Shown here: in pieces, positions 57,064 through 64,000 of the stretch
Position numbering within the stretch: the first letter of the stretch is position 1
Layout of the letters: each line of letters begins with the position of its first letter
DNA from: Haloarcula marina
GTDB taxonomy: Archaea; Halobacteriota; Halobacteria; Halobacteriales; Haloarculaceae
DNA: 64,000 nucleotides
Direction of reading: 5' to 3'
NCBI RefSeq assembly: GCF_024218775.1
Contig: NZ_CP100404.1
Location: 3,162,001-3,226,000, forward strand
Position numbers and translations under genes: made by a program
The notes under the pieces: generated by a model
The model's database searches: none
Told to the model about the DNA's origin: nothing
What the model saw: the letters and a program-made list of their open reading frames with translations, nothing else

Positions 57064-57825
57064 ATGGCGGAACGACCGACCCGTATGGAGGAGCCACTGG
57101 AGGGCCAGACAGCCGTCGTCACCGGCGCGAGTTCCGGTATCGGGGCCGCGACGGCGCGCGTCCTCGCCGAAGACGGCGCGGACCTGACTATCGCGGCTCG
57201 CCGCGAGGCGCGACTGGAATCGCTGGCCGAGGAGATACGCGAGGCGACGGACAGCGACGTCGCCGTCGTCCCGACGGACGTGACCGACTCCGAGGCCGTC
57301 GCGGCGCTCGTCGAGGCCACCGTCGACCGGTTCGGCGGCCTCGACATCGCGGTGTGTAACGCTGGCCTCGCCGTCGACGAACCCGTCAGCGAACTCACCG
57401 ACGACGAGTATCGCCTGATGACCGGGGTCAACGTCGACGGGATGTTCTACACCGCCCGCGAATCAATCCCGCACCTGGTCGAGTCCGAGGGCCATCTCGT
57501 CTTCCTCGGGAGCATGTCCGGGAACCACCCGCGACCGGCCAATCCGGTCTACGCCGCGACGAAGTGGTGGACGCGCGGGTTCGCCATCAGCCTGCAGGCC
57601 AGCATCGGCGAGGACGGCGTCGCCGTCTCCTGTATCAATCCGACGGAAGTCCGCACGGAGTTCGGGTCCGAGAGCGGGACCCCCTCCGAGGAGACGTTCG
57701 AGCCCGGCGAGGTGACCGAACCCATCGAAGTGGCCGACGCCATCGCCTACGCCGTCCGCCAGCAGCCGCCGAACTCGGTGACCTCGCTGGACCTGTACCG
57801 GCGGGATAAGCTCTCGCACTTCTGA
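57064..57825 (+). CDS. Short-chain dehydrogenase/reductase
   Basis: 253 residues. The NAD(P)-binding motif is AVVTGASSGIGAATARVLAE, then CNAGLAVDEPVSELTDDEY. The active site is LGSMSGNHPRPANPVYAATK, with Ser, Tyr and Lys in order. AARREARLES after beta 2 suggests NADP. It is the first gene of the sugar-oxidation region. acgcatttg about 30 bases before the ATG is the likely promoter. The substrate is unknown; a 2-keto or sugar-alcohol role would fit its neighbours. Confidence 0.88.
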   Translation: MAERPTRMEEPLEGQTAVVTGASSGIGAATARVLAEDGADLTIAARREARLESLAEEIREATDSDVAVVPTDVTDSEAVAALVEATVDRFGGLDIAVCNAGLAVDEPVSELTDDEYRLMTGVNVDGMFYTARESIPHLVESEGHLVFLGSMSGNHPRPANPVYAATKWWTRGFAISLQASIGEDGVAVSCINPTEVRTEFGSESGTPSEETFEPGEVTEPIEVADAIAYAVRQQPPNSVTSLDLYRRDKLSHF

Positions 57826-57850
57826 AAACCGGCGGCCTCGTCCCGATTCA

Positions 57851-58825
57851 CTAGAGCGTCACCGGACCGCCCGCGTCCGCGCTCTCGTAGAGTGCGTCGA
57901 TAATCGACATGATGGCGACGCTCTCGGTGCGGTCGATTCGCGGCGTCTCGCCGGCCTCGACGCAGTCGGCGAAGTGCTCGACCTCTAGCCGGTAGTGGTC
58001 GGTCGGGTCGAACCGCTCGGTCATCGTCTCGTCGCCGTCGCTGTAGGTCAGTTGCGTCCCGTTGTCGACGCCGATGTCGAAGGTCGGTTCCGCCCGTAGC
58101 CACCCGTCTGTCGTCTCGACGCGGTAGTACTGCGTGAGGGGCGTCTCGAACCCGGACTGGACGCGGGCCGTCGCACCGCCCTCGTACTCCAGAATCCCCG
58201 TCATCTCGGTGTCGACCCCGCAGTCGCGCCCGTCGTTGGTCACGCCGTAGACGCGTTCGGGGTCCCCGAGGAAGAGTCGGGCCGCGCTGATAGCGTAACA
58301 ACCCACGTCCATGACGCTCCCGCCGTCTAAGGCCGGGTCCAGTCGGATGTCCTCGGCCCCGTCGGGCATCCGGAACGTGAACGTCGACGTGACGTTGCGG
58401 ACCTCGCCGAGTTCGGTGTCGACTATCTCGACCGCTCGCTCTGTCAACGGGTGGAACCGGTACATGAACGCCTCCATGAGGACGACGTCGCGGTCCTCGC
58501 AGTAGTCGAACACGGCGGCCGTCTCCTCGGCGCTGCCCGTGAGCGGTTTCTCACAGAGGACGTGCAGGCCCGCGTCGGCGGCCCGTCGAATCCACTCGGC
58601 GTGAAGGCCGTTCGGGAGCGGGATGTACACCGCGTCGAGGCTGTCGTCCGCGAGCAACGCGTCGTAGCTCCCGTAGGCAGTCGGCGCGTCGAATCGGTCT
58701 GCGACCGCCTGCGCCCGCGACGCGTCTCTGGAGGCGATAGCCCCGAACTCGTGGTCGCTCGCGACGATACCCGGGATGACGGAGTCGATACCGATATCGG
58801 CAGTGCTGATGACACCGAAGCGCAT
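57851..58825 (-). CDS. Gfo/Idh/MocA family dehydrogenase
   Basis: A 324-residue two-domain oxidoreductase. The Rossmann start is MRFGVISTADIGIDSVIPGI, the hallmark EKP in LHVLCEKPLTGSAEETA, and the catalytic region GGSVMDVGCYAISAARLFLG. ADAxxxxPxNGLH-type and MEAFMYRFHPLTERAVEIVD blocks link it to xylose, glucose-fructose or inositol dehydrogenases. NADP use is typical for this set. It is transcribed toward the SDR gene (convergent, 26 bases apart) and downstream of an IclR-type gene on the same strand. Confidence 0.88.
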   Translation of the reverse strand: MRFGVISTADIGIDSVIPGIVASDHEFGAIASRDASRAQAVADRFDAPTAYGSYDALLADDSLDAVYIPLPNGLHAEWIRRAADAGLHVLCEKPLTGSAEETAAVFDYCEDRDVVLMEAFMYRFHPLTERAVEIVDTELGEVRNVTSTFTFRMPDGAEDIRLDPALDGGSVMDVGCYAISAARLFLGDPERVYGVTNDGRDCGVDTEMTGILEYEGGATARVQSGFETPLTQYYRVETTDGWLRAEPTFDIGVDNGTQLTYSDGDETMTERFDPTDHYRLEVEHFADCVEAGETPRIDRTESVAIMSIIDALYESADAGGPVTL

Positions 58826-59132
58826 ACTCGGAACGCGAGCGACGGCCGAATAAGTGTAGCGGTCGTTCGACTGCCACGAGAGACCACCCTGGTTCACCGC
58901 TACGAAACGGCGGAGGTGATACACGCACTACTGGTATCTCCGTCGCGCGAAAGTGCAACGGGCAGGCGGAGGGTCTGCGAGGCTGAATCGCCGTCTCGCC
59001 CCGTCAGTGTGGCCGTCATTCGCCCGTTCAGCGGGCCACCGACCGTTCACCGCTGGTGAACGGGGCGCGGCAGTGGAGCGCCGCGGTATCGCCCCGTTCA
59101 CGCGGTCCCACGCGGCGGGTACCCGGCGAGTC
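58826..59132. other. 307-base intergenic region with repeated cgttcac motifs
   Basis: No gene seen. It contains cgcccgttcagcggg (about 59021), the perfect palindrome listed separately, and ccccgttcacgcgg (about 59094). The region serves as the 5' end of the Gfo/Idh/MocA gene and the 3' end of the IclR gene. Confidence 0.5.
59043..59063. promoter_or_regulatory. Palindrome CCGTTCACC-GCT-GGTGAACGG
   Basis: Perfect 9-base arms around a 3-base centre, 218 bases before the Gfo/Idh/MocA start and 70 bases beyond the iclR stop. It could be an operator for the local IclR-type regulator (GTTCAC half-sites recur on both sides) or a terminator hairpin for iclR. Confidence 0.45.
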
Positions 59133-59903
59133 CTACGAGTACGTGAAATTGAGTTCGATGACGTTCGCGACTTCCAGCACCTTCTGCGGGAGGTCTTCGC
59201 GGAACCGGTCGCCGCGAAACCGGTTCGTCGGTCCCGCGACGCTGATGGCCCCGATGATGTCGTCGCTGTTGTCGAGGACGGGCGCGGCGACACAGCGGAG
59301 GCCGTTGAGGCGCTCCTCGTCGTCGAACGCGACGCCTCGCTCCCGGATGGCATCGAGCGTCTCGTCCAGTTCCGCGCGACTGTTGATAGACTGTTCGGTG
59401 TTCTCGGTCAGTCCGTGCCGGTCGACGATTTCGTCGACGCGTTCGACGGGGAGATACGCGAGCACCGCCTTGCCCAGCGCCGTCGTGTGAAGCGGCACGC
59501 GGGTTCCGACGTGGGCTTTCACTCGGACCGCGCGCTCACCGTACGAGCGGTACAGATAGGAGCCGAGACCGTGTTCTTCGACCAGAATGTTGGCGAGTTC
59601 GCCGGTCTCGTCTGCCAACCGGTCGACCTCCGGTTTGGCTATCTGGAACAGCTTCCGCTCGTGGCGCGAGAACGCCCCCAGTTCGAGAAACCGGAGGCCG
59701 ACGCGGTACTCGGTTCCGTCCTTGACGATGTACTCCTCCTGTTCGAGCGTACTGAGGTAGTTGTGGACCGTGCTCTTGGGCAGGTCGAGGTGCCGTGCCA
59801 GCTCCGTCACCCGGGCGCCGCCCAACTCTTTCAACCCGTTGAGGATGTCGAACGTCGTTCCGACAGATTTGACCGGGTTTTGCGCTGTGCTCGCCATACT
59901 CAT
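59133..59903 (-). CDS. IclR family transcriptional regulator
   Basis: 256 residues. The winged helix is VTELARHLDLPKSTVHNYLS with TLEQEEYIVKDGTEYRVGLR. The effector domain has FLELGAFSRHERKLFQIAKP, RVPLHTTALGKAVLAYLP, AFDDEERLNGLRCVAAPVL and IIGAISVAGPTNRF. Haloarchaeal IclR proteins of this type control sugar catabolism (for example XacR for pentoses). Its location amid dehydrogenases suggests the same. A second in-frame ATG lies two codons downstream. Confidence 0.9.
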   Translation of the reverse strand: MSMASTAQNPVKSVGTTFDILNGLKELGGARVTELARHLDLPKSTVHNYLSTLEQEEYIVKDGTEYRVGLRFLELGAFSRHERKLFQIAKPEVDRLADETGELANILVEEHGLGSYLYRSYGERAVRVKAHVGTRVPLHTTALGKAVLAYLPVERVDEIVDRHGLTENTEQSINSRAELDETLDAIRERGVAFDDEERLNGLRCVAAPVLDNSDDIIGAISVAGPTNRFRGDRFREDLPQKVLEVANVIELNFTYS

Positions 59904-60008
59904 ACCTCGGGACAGACCTACAAAAAATTGATTTTTTCCGTAGTTTCACCAGTGTGGGAAAAATCCCTGTCGCGCCATCTGAGCGGTCCGTTCGCTGCGC
60001 TCCCGGCC
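59904..60008. promoter_or_regulatory. iclR promoter region with AT-rich inverted repeats
   Basis: Contains aaaaaattgatttttt and gggaaaaatccc, two short inverted repeats within about 40 bases upstream of iclR and downstream of gfo6. This is a likely place for autoregulation. Confidence 0.4.
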
Positions 60009-61079
60009 TCAGAGTTCGACCACGTCGCCGCTCTCTGCGGCCCGGTGGATGGCGCGAATCGTCCGCATATCCTGCAGTCCGTGGCGGCCGTCGGCGACTA
60101 TCTCCCCGTCGGTGAGCACGCGGTCCGCGAAGAAGTCGAACTCCTCGCGCATCTCTCGCTGGGAGTCGAACGCCTCGTGGGACACCGTCGCCGTCATCTC
60201 GCCGCGCGCGAGGTGCATCGTACACTGGCCGTGGAACGCCGGGCGGAGGTCGATTTGCCCCGCCGTCCCCGTAATCTTGAGTTGCGTGTCCTCGTGGGCG
60301 CGCTGACTGTCGGTCGTGACCATCTTCACGCCGTCTTCGAGGGTGAGCAACGCCCCCGAGCGCTCGTCCGGCACGTCCTCGAACGCCTCGTGGTGCGAAC
60401 TCATCTGCGACTGCACCGCGACCGGGTCCCGGTCCAGGATGAACCGCGTCGTGTTGAGCGAGTAGATGCCGAGGTCCATCACCGACGTTCCGTAGCCCGA
60501 CAGGTCCGGGTCCAGTCGCCACTGGTCGTGGTCGGGAATCATCTGCAACAGCGGTTGACTGTTGTTGCCGTAGACGGATACCGGGTCGCCGATGAAGCCG
60601 TCGGCTACCAGTTCCTTCGCGCGCCTGACGGCGGGGTCTGTCTGCATCCGGTAGGCAATCATCAGCGGTACGTCCGCGCTCTCGGCGGCCTCGACCATCC
60701 GTTCGGCCCGTTCGACGGTCGACTCCATGGGCTTCTCACAGAGGACGGCCTTGCCGTGTGCGGCCGCGCTCTCGACGTATTCGAGGTGATAGGCGTTCGG
60801 TGTCCCCACGTAGATAGCGTCGTACGCGTCGGTGGCCGCGCCGTCGTGGAACTCGTCGTAGCTGATGCCGTGGTCGACGCCGTTCTCGTCGGCCAGGCGC
60901 TGTGCTTTCTCCGACGAACTGCTCACGAGCGTCGTCACCTCGCCGAGGTCCGACTCCTGAATAGCCGGGAGCGCGAGGTCGATAGTCCACCAGCCGAGAC
61001 CCAGGAGCGCGTACCGGACCGTGCCGTCGGTAGTCGTCTGCCAATCGCGGTCGTCGTAGCTGTCGAGCCAATCTTTCAT
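60009..61079 (-). CDS. gfo6: D-xylose 1-dehydrogenase-like Gfo/Idh/MocA enzyme
   Basis: 356 residues closely following the haloarchaeal NADP-dependent xylose dehydrogenase pattern: DDRDWQTTTDGTVRYALLGL, WWTIDLALPAIQESDLGEVT, VGTPNAYHLEYVESAAAHGK, AVLCEKPMESTVERAERMVE and DQWRLDPDLSGYGTSVMDLG. The EKP and the GxSVMDLGIY region hold the active site. It oxidises an aldopentose or related sugar to the lactone, the first step of an oxidative pathway. Its own promoter-like gattttact lies about 29 bases upstream. Substrate could differ from xylose, since the downstream pathway genes are not in view. Confidence 0.85.
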   Translation of the reverse strand: MKDWLDSYDDRDWQTTTDGTVRYALLGLGWWTIDLALPAIQESDLGEVTTLVSSSSEKAQRLADENGVDHGISYDEFHDGAATDAYDAIYVGTPNAYHLEYVESAAAHGKAVLCEKPMESTVERAERMVEAAESADVPLMIAYRMQTDPAVRRAKELVADGFIGDPVSVYGNNSQPLLQMIPDHDQWRLDPDLSGYGTSVMDLGIYSLNTTRFILDRDPVAVQSQMSSHHEAFEDVPDERSGALLTLEDGVKMVTTDSQRAHEDTQLKITGTAGQIDLRPAFHGQCTMHLARGEMTATVSHEAFDSQREMREEFDFFADRVLTDGEIVADGRHGLQDMRTIRAIHRAAESGDVVEL

Positions 61080-61158
61080 CGCTACAGGCTACCGGGGACA
61101 CGAAGTAAAATCTTCGTCAAATAGTCAGTTCTCGGAGATATTGTTCGGGTTACCCAGA

Positions 61159-62202
61159 TCAGTCGTACAGCGCCGACACGTCGAACACCGGCTTGCAGGT
61201 TTCGCCCGCGACGAACGCCTCGAAGGCCTCGTCGGCGTCCAGTAGCGAGAAGCGGTCGTCGATGAACGTCTCGGCGTCCACGTCGCCGCTGTCGATGAGG
61301 CGGAGCGAGCGGTCGAAGTCGTCGTACATCGACGCGTACGAGCACTGGAGGTCGATTTCCGACCGGACCAGCGGGGAGTACGGCATCGTCGTCTCGCCGG
61401 TCTGTCCGACGAGCACTATCTGGCCGCCCTTCCGGACCTCGTCGACGGCGGAGGGGAGTCCCGAGGGGTGGCCCGTCGTATCGAAGACGACGTCGTAGCC
61501 CACGCCGTCGGTGACCGCCTCGCGGCGCGCTTCCACGTCCGCCTCGGCGACGTTGAGCGTCTCGAAGCCGAGTTCCTCGGCCAGCGGAAGCCGGTACTGC
61601 GCGTCCTGTCCGACGCCGGAGACCACCACGGTCCCGCCCTGTGCGTCGGCAATCTGGGCCGTCAGGAGGCCGATTGGGCCGGGTCCCTCGACCAGGACGC
61701 GGTCACCCGCCGTGACCCGGGAGTTCTCGATGACCGCCCGGGCCGCGATGCTCGTCGGTTCCACCATCGCGGCGTGTTGCTGTTCGACGCTGTCGGGCAC
61801 CGGGTGGAGCGCGTCCTCGGGAACGGCGACGAACTGCTCGTACGCCCCGTCGTGGTCGACGCCCGTGATGACCGCGTTCTGACAGACGTTCGACTCCCCG
61901 ATTTCGCACTGATAGCAGTCTCCACAGCCCCGAATCGGCCGTTCGACGACCCGGTCGCCCACGTCGAACTTCGTCACGTTCTCGCCCACTTCGACCACGC
62001 GGCCCGAGTATTCGTGCCCGATGACCGTCGGGAGGTCCATCCGTTCGAACGCCGATTCGAACTCGTAGATACCGGCGTCGCTCCCGCAGAGTCCCGCGTA
62101 GTCCACCTCGACGAGCGCCTCGTCGGCGGCGGGCGACGGTCGGGAACGGTCGACGAACTCCATAGCGCCGTGACTACGGCGCACTTTCGCTAGTCCACGC
62201 AT
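61159..62202 (-). CDS. Zinc-dependent medium-chain sugar/polyol dehydrogenase
   Basis: A 347-residue MDR enzyme. The catalytic zinc site is YAGLCGSDAGIYEFES and TVIGHEYSGRVVEVGENVT. The structural zinc has four Cys in RGCGDCYQCEIGESNVCQNA. Cofactor binding is VLVEGPGPIGLLTAQIADAQ. The layout resembles sorbitol, threonine or galactitol-phosphate dehydrogenases. It neighbours gfo6 and diverges from the second SDR. An AT-rich acaataattct lies about 28 bases upstream. Start 62202 gives MRGLAKVRRSHGAMEFVDRS. Confidence 0.9.
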   Translation of the reverse strand: MRGLAKVRRSHGAMEFVDRSRPSPAADEALVEVDYAGLCGSDAGIYEFESAFERMDLPTVIGHEYSGRVVEVGENVTKFDVGDRVVERPIRGCGDCYQCEIGESNVCQNAVITGVDHDGAYEQFVAVPEDALHPVPDSVEQQHAAMVEPTSIAARAVIENSRVTAGDRVLVEGPGPIGLLTAQIADAQGGTVVVSGVGQDAQYRLPLAEELGFETLNVAEADVEARREAVTDGVGYDVVFDTTGHPSGLPSAVDEVRKGGQIVLVGQTGETTMPYSPLVRSEIDLQCSYASMYDDFDRSLRLIDSGDVDAETFIDDRFSLLDADEAFEAFVAGETCKPVFDVSALYD

Positions 62203-62302
62203 ACGTCTCAGCAGTCGTTCGAGGACAATAATTCTATGGTTGTCGTCACGGCGTTTCGCGGCCTCCGCAAGCGTCAAATAGACACGCCGAGACACGGCCA
62301 GT
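62203..62302. promoter_or_regulatory. Divergent promoter region
   Basis: 100 bases between two divergent dehydrogenase genes. agaattattgt (minus strand, near 62230) and gtcaaatagac (plus strand, near 62276) sit about 27-29 bases from their respective starts and are the likely TATA boxes. Confidence 0.5.
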
Positions 62303-63076
62303 ATGGTTTCCTACGAGCACACGCCAGTGACCGTTGCGGATAAACGCGCAGTGGTCGTCGGCGGCACGAGCGGTATCGGACAGGCAATCGCCCTCGGGTT
62401 CGCGGCAGAGGGGGCCGACGTTATCGCCACCAGTCGCCGAGAGAGCGCCGTCGAGGAGACGGCGGCGGCTATCGAGGCACACGGCGCGGACACCGCCCGC
62501 GTCACCTGCGACGTGACCGAGATGGACACGCTCGAACGCGTCCGCGAGACGGCCGTCGAGGAGTTGGGCGGTATCGACGTGGTCGTCGCCTCGCAGGGCG
62601 CTATCTCGCGGGAGACGGTCCGCGACATCAGCGACGAGGACTGGGACTTCGTCACCGACGTGGCGCTGGACGGGGTCCGCCGGGTCACGCAGGCGATGGT
62701 CCCGGCGATGGACGACGGCGGCGCTATCGTCAACATCTCCTCGCTCGCCGCCAGACTCGCCATGGCGGACCTGCCTGCCTACGCGGCGGCGAAAGGCGGC
62801 GTCGAAGCCTTCACGCGCGCGTCGGCGAAGGAACTCGCACCAGACGTTCGAGCGAACGCTATCGCGCCCGGGTTCGTCATCACGCCCCAGAACGCCGAGA
62901 CGTACGCCGAAGGGACCGAGAAGCGAGCGAAAATCGACGACCGAGCGCCGCTGGGACGAGTCGCCGAGCGAGAGGAGATAGTCGGCGCCGCCGTCTATCT
63001 GGCGAGCGACGCCGCCTCCTACGTCACGGGCGAGGTGCTGACCGTCGACGGCGGCTTCTCGGACAGCGCACTCTGA
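62303..63076 (+). CDS. Short-chain dehydrogenase/reductase (second)
   Basis: 257 residues. AVVVGGTSGIGQAIALGFAA binds the cofactor. ASQGAISRETVRDISDEDW replaces the usual NNAG with ASQG, and ISSLAARLAMADLPAYAAAK supplies Ser, Tyr, Lys. The end GEVLTVDGGFSDSAL is the classical-SDR terminus. TSRRESAVEE suggests NADP preference. It groups with 3-oxoacyl-ACP/gluconate-type SDRs; in this locus a sugar or sugar-acid substrate is more likely. Confidence 0.88.
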   Translation: MVSYEHTPVTVADKRAVVVGGTSGIGQAIALGFAAEGADVIATSRRESAVEETAAAIEAHGADTARVTCDVTEMDTLERVRETAVEELGGIDVVVASQGAISRETVRDISDEDWDFVTDVALDGVRRVTQAMVPAMDDGGAIVNISSLAARLAMADLPAYAAAKGGVEAFTRASAKELAPDVRANAIAPGFVITPQNAETYAEGTEKRAKIDDRAPLGRVAEREEIVGAAVYLASDAASYVTGEVLTVDGGFSDSAL

Positions 63077-63095
63077 GCGGAAAACGTGGGCTTCG

Positions 63096-64000
63096 TTAGA
63101 TGCGAAGCGCCTGTGGGTCGATTTCCAGTTGCCGGGCGTGGAGCGCCTCGCCGCTGGCCGTATCGAAGACGTGAATCGCCTCCTCCGGGATACGGACTCT
63201 CACGGACTCGTTCTCTTCCACCCCGCGCCGTCCCTCGGTGATGGCGACGAGGTCCTCCGTCCCCGTCGTCTCGCCCGGGAACTCCAGGTGGACGACGTTC
63301 TCGTTACCCATCGGTTCGACGACGGTGGCGGTCATCTCGAACTCGTGTGCCGGGTCGCCCCCGCCGTTCGTCCCGTCGAGTATCGACACGTCTTCCGGAC
63401 GGACGCCGAGGATGATGTCGTCGGCGTCGCCGATGTCGTCGTTGACGGCCGCGGAGAACGGATACTCGATTCGGTCGCTGACGAACGACGCGCCCTCTCG
63501 TCGCCCCGGGAGGAAGTTCATCGCGGGTTCGCCGATGAACTCGGCCACGAAGAGGTTGTTGGGTTCGTGGTACAGTTCCAGCGGTCGGCCGACCTGTTGG
63601 AGTTCGCCGTCGTTCATCACGGCGATGCGGTCGGACATCGTCATCGCTTCCGTCTGGTCGTGCGTGACGTACACCGTCGTCACGTCGAGTTGTGACTGCA
63701 GTTGCTGGAGTTCGGTCCGCATCTCCGCCCGCAGTTTCGCGTCCAAGTTGCTGAGCGGTTCGTCCATCAGGAACACGTCCGGGTCGCGGACGATAGCACG
63801 TCCCAGCGCGACCCGTTGCTGTTGCCCGCCCGAGAGTTCGCCAGGCTTGCGGTCAAGCAAGTCCTCGATGCCCATCATCGTCGCCGCCTCGGTGATGCGC
63901 TCGTCGATGGCGGCGTCCGAGAGGTCGGTGGACTCCTCGAGTCCGAACGACATGTTGCCGCGGGCGGTCAGGTGGGGGTACAGCGCGTAGGACTGGAACA
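63096..64000 (-). CDS. ABC transporter ATP-binding protein, MalK/UgpC type (partial)
   Basis: The frame continues past the right edge, so the Walker A motif is out of view. Visible parts are the Q-loop region FQSYALYPHLTARGNM, signature LSGGQQQRVALGRAIVRDPD, Walker B VFLMDEPLSNLD and the switch His in VYVTHDQTEAMTMSDRIAVM. The C-terminal TOBE/regulatory domain (from about FIGEPAMNFLPGRR) is the MalK/UgpC/XacK type that powers sugar uptake. It probably serves a sugar ABC importer encoded to the right, supplying this catabolic locus. Confidence 0.93.
   Translation of the reverse strand, partial: FQSYALYPHLTARGNMSFGLEESTDLSDAAIDERITEAATMMGIEDLLDRKPGELSGGQQQRVALGRAIVRDPDVFLMDEPLSNLDAKLRAEMRTELQQLQSQLDVTTVYVTHDQTEAMTMSDRIAVMNDGELQQVGRPLELYHEPNNLFVAEFIGEPAMNFLPGRREGASFVSDRIEYPFSAAVNDDIGDADDIILGVRPEDVSILDGTNGGGDPAHEFEMTATVVEPMGNENVVHLEFPGETTGTEDLVAITEGRRGVEENESVRVRIPEEAIHVFDTASGEALHARQLEIDPQALRI

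Overview
The window is chromosomal DNA from a haloarchaeon (class Halobacteria). Coding regions are GC-rich with strongly GC third positions, and the proteins are acidic. Many starts look leaderless, with an AT-rich box about 25-30 bases upstream of the first ATG/GTG. The information genes are archaeal: aIF6, L31e, L39e, LX (L20e), prefoldin alpha, SRP54/FtsY and a TFS-like zinc ribbon. Haloarchaeal marker families are present too: CheF, PitA, RbkR, Bat-type HTH, Gfo6, PGF-CTERM. Genus cannot be fixed from the sequence alone.

Layout. 0-12 kb: two MgtE-type half-transporters (one cut by the left edge), SurE, a YihY/BrkB-like membrane protein, a universal stress protein, SRP54, an AEC permease, a cupin, KDPG aldolase, a transducer-like HAMP protein, a DUF4397 lipoprotein, and the ftsY-pfdA-rplX cluster. 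12-17 kb: small zinc-ribbon genes, the L39e-L31e-aIF6 operon, a ZIP metal transporter, the RNA phosphodiesterase ThpR and a frameshifted small membrane gene. 17-25 kb: TPR protein, DUF424 protein, a CBM6-like protein, the SufS desulfurase and SufU scaffold (about 3 kb apart), a lone CheF paralogue, an aldo/keto reductase, a methyltransferase and a PPOX-like flavoprotein. 25-30.3 kb: a sensor kinase, then a lower-GC accessory stretch with a divergent TFS-like protein, a Bat-type regulator, a 16-bp tandem repeat array and a DUF7344 winged-helix protein.

30-38.7 kb: an enlarged PitA (HemQ/chlorite-dismutase fold plus a His-rich linker and three C-terminal modules), a RecJ-like DHH phosphoesterase, a PspA-like coiled coil and the overlapping hemC-cobA-hemD operon. 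38.9-44.2 kb: a very large secreted GH13 enzyme abutting a PGF-CTERM-anchored PQQ beta-propeller protein. 44-54.5 kb: CarS, proline dehydrogenase, a DUF502 protein, IlvE, two tandem secreted paralogues (one with a 36-bp minisatellite encoding an acidic tail), the rbkR-ribB riboflavin operon, several small hypotheticals and RtcA. 54.7-57 kb: a second UspA and Twy1.

57-64 kb looks like a sugar-oxidation locus: two SDRs, two Gfo/Idh/MocA dehydrogenases (one closely resembling D-xylose dehydrogenase Gfo6), a zinc-dependent polyol/sugar dehydrogenase, an IclR regulator and a MalK/UgpC-type ABC ATPase cut by the right edge. The KDPG aldolase at 6.4 kb would serve the lower part of sugar catabolism.

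No rRNA, convincing tRNA, CRISPR array or intact insertion sequence was seen. The most unusual signals are the 16-bp repeat array ahead of the DUF7344 gene, the TFS-like protein without the acidic hairpin, the transducer without a CheA-binding tip, the enlarged PitA, and several perfect inverted repeats between genes.
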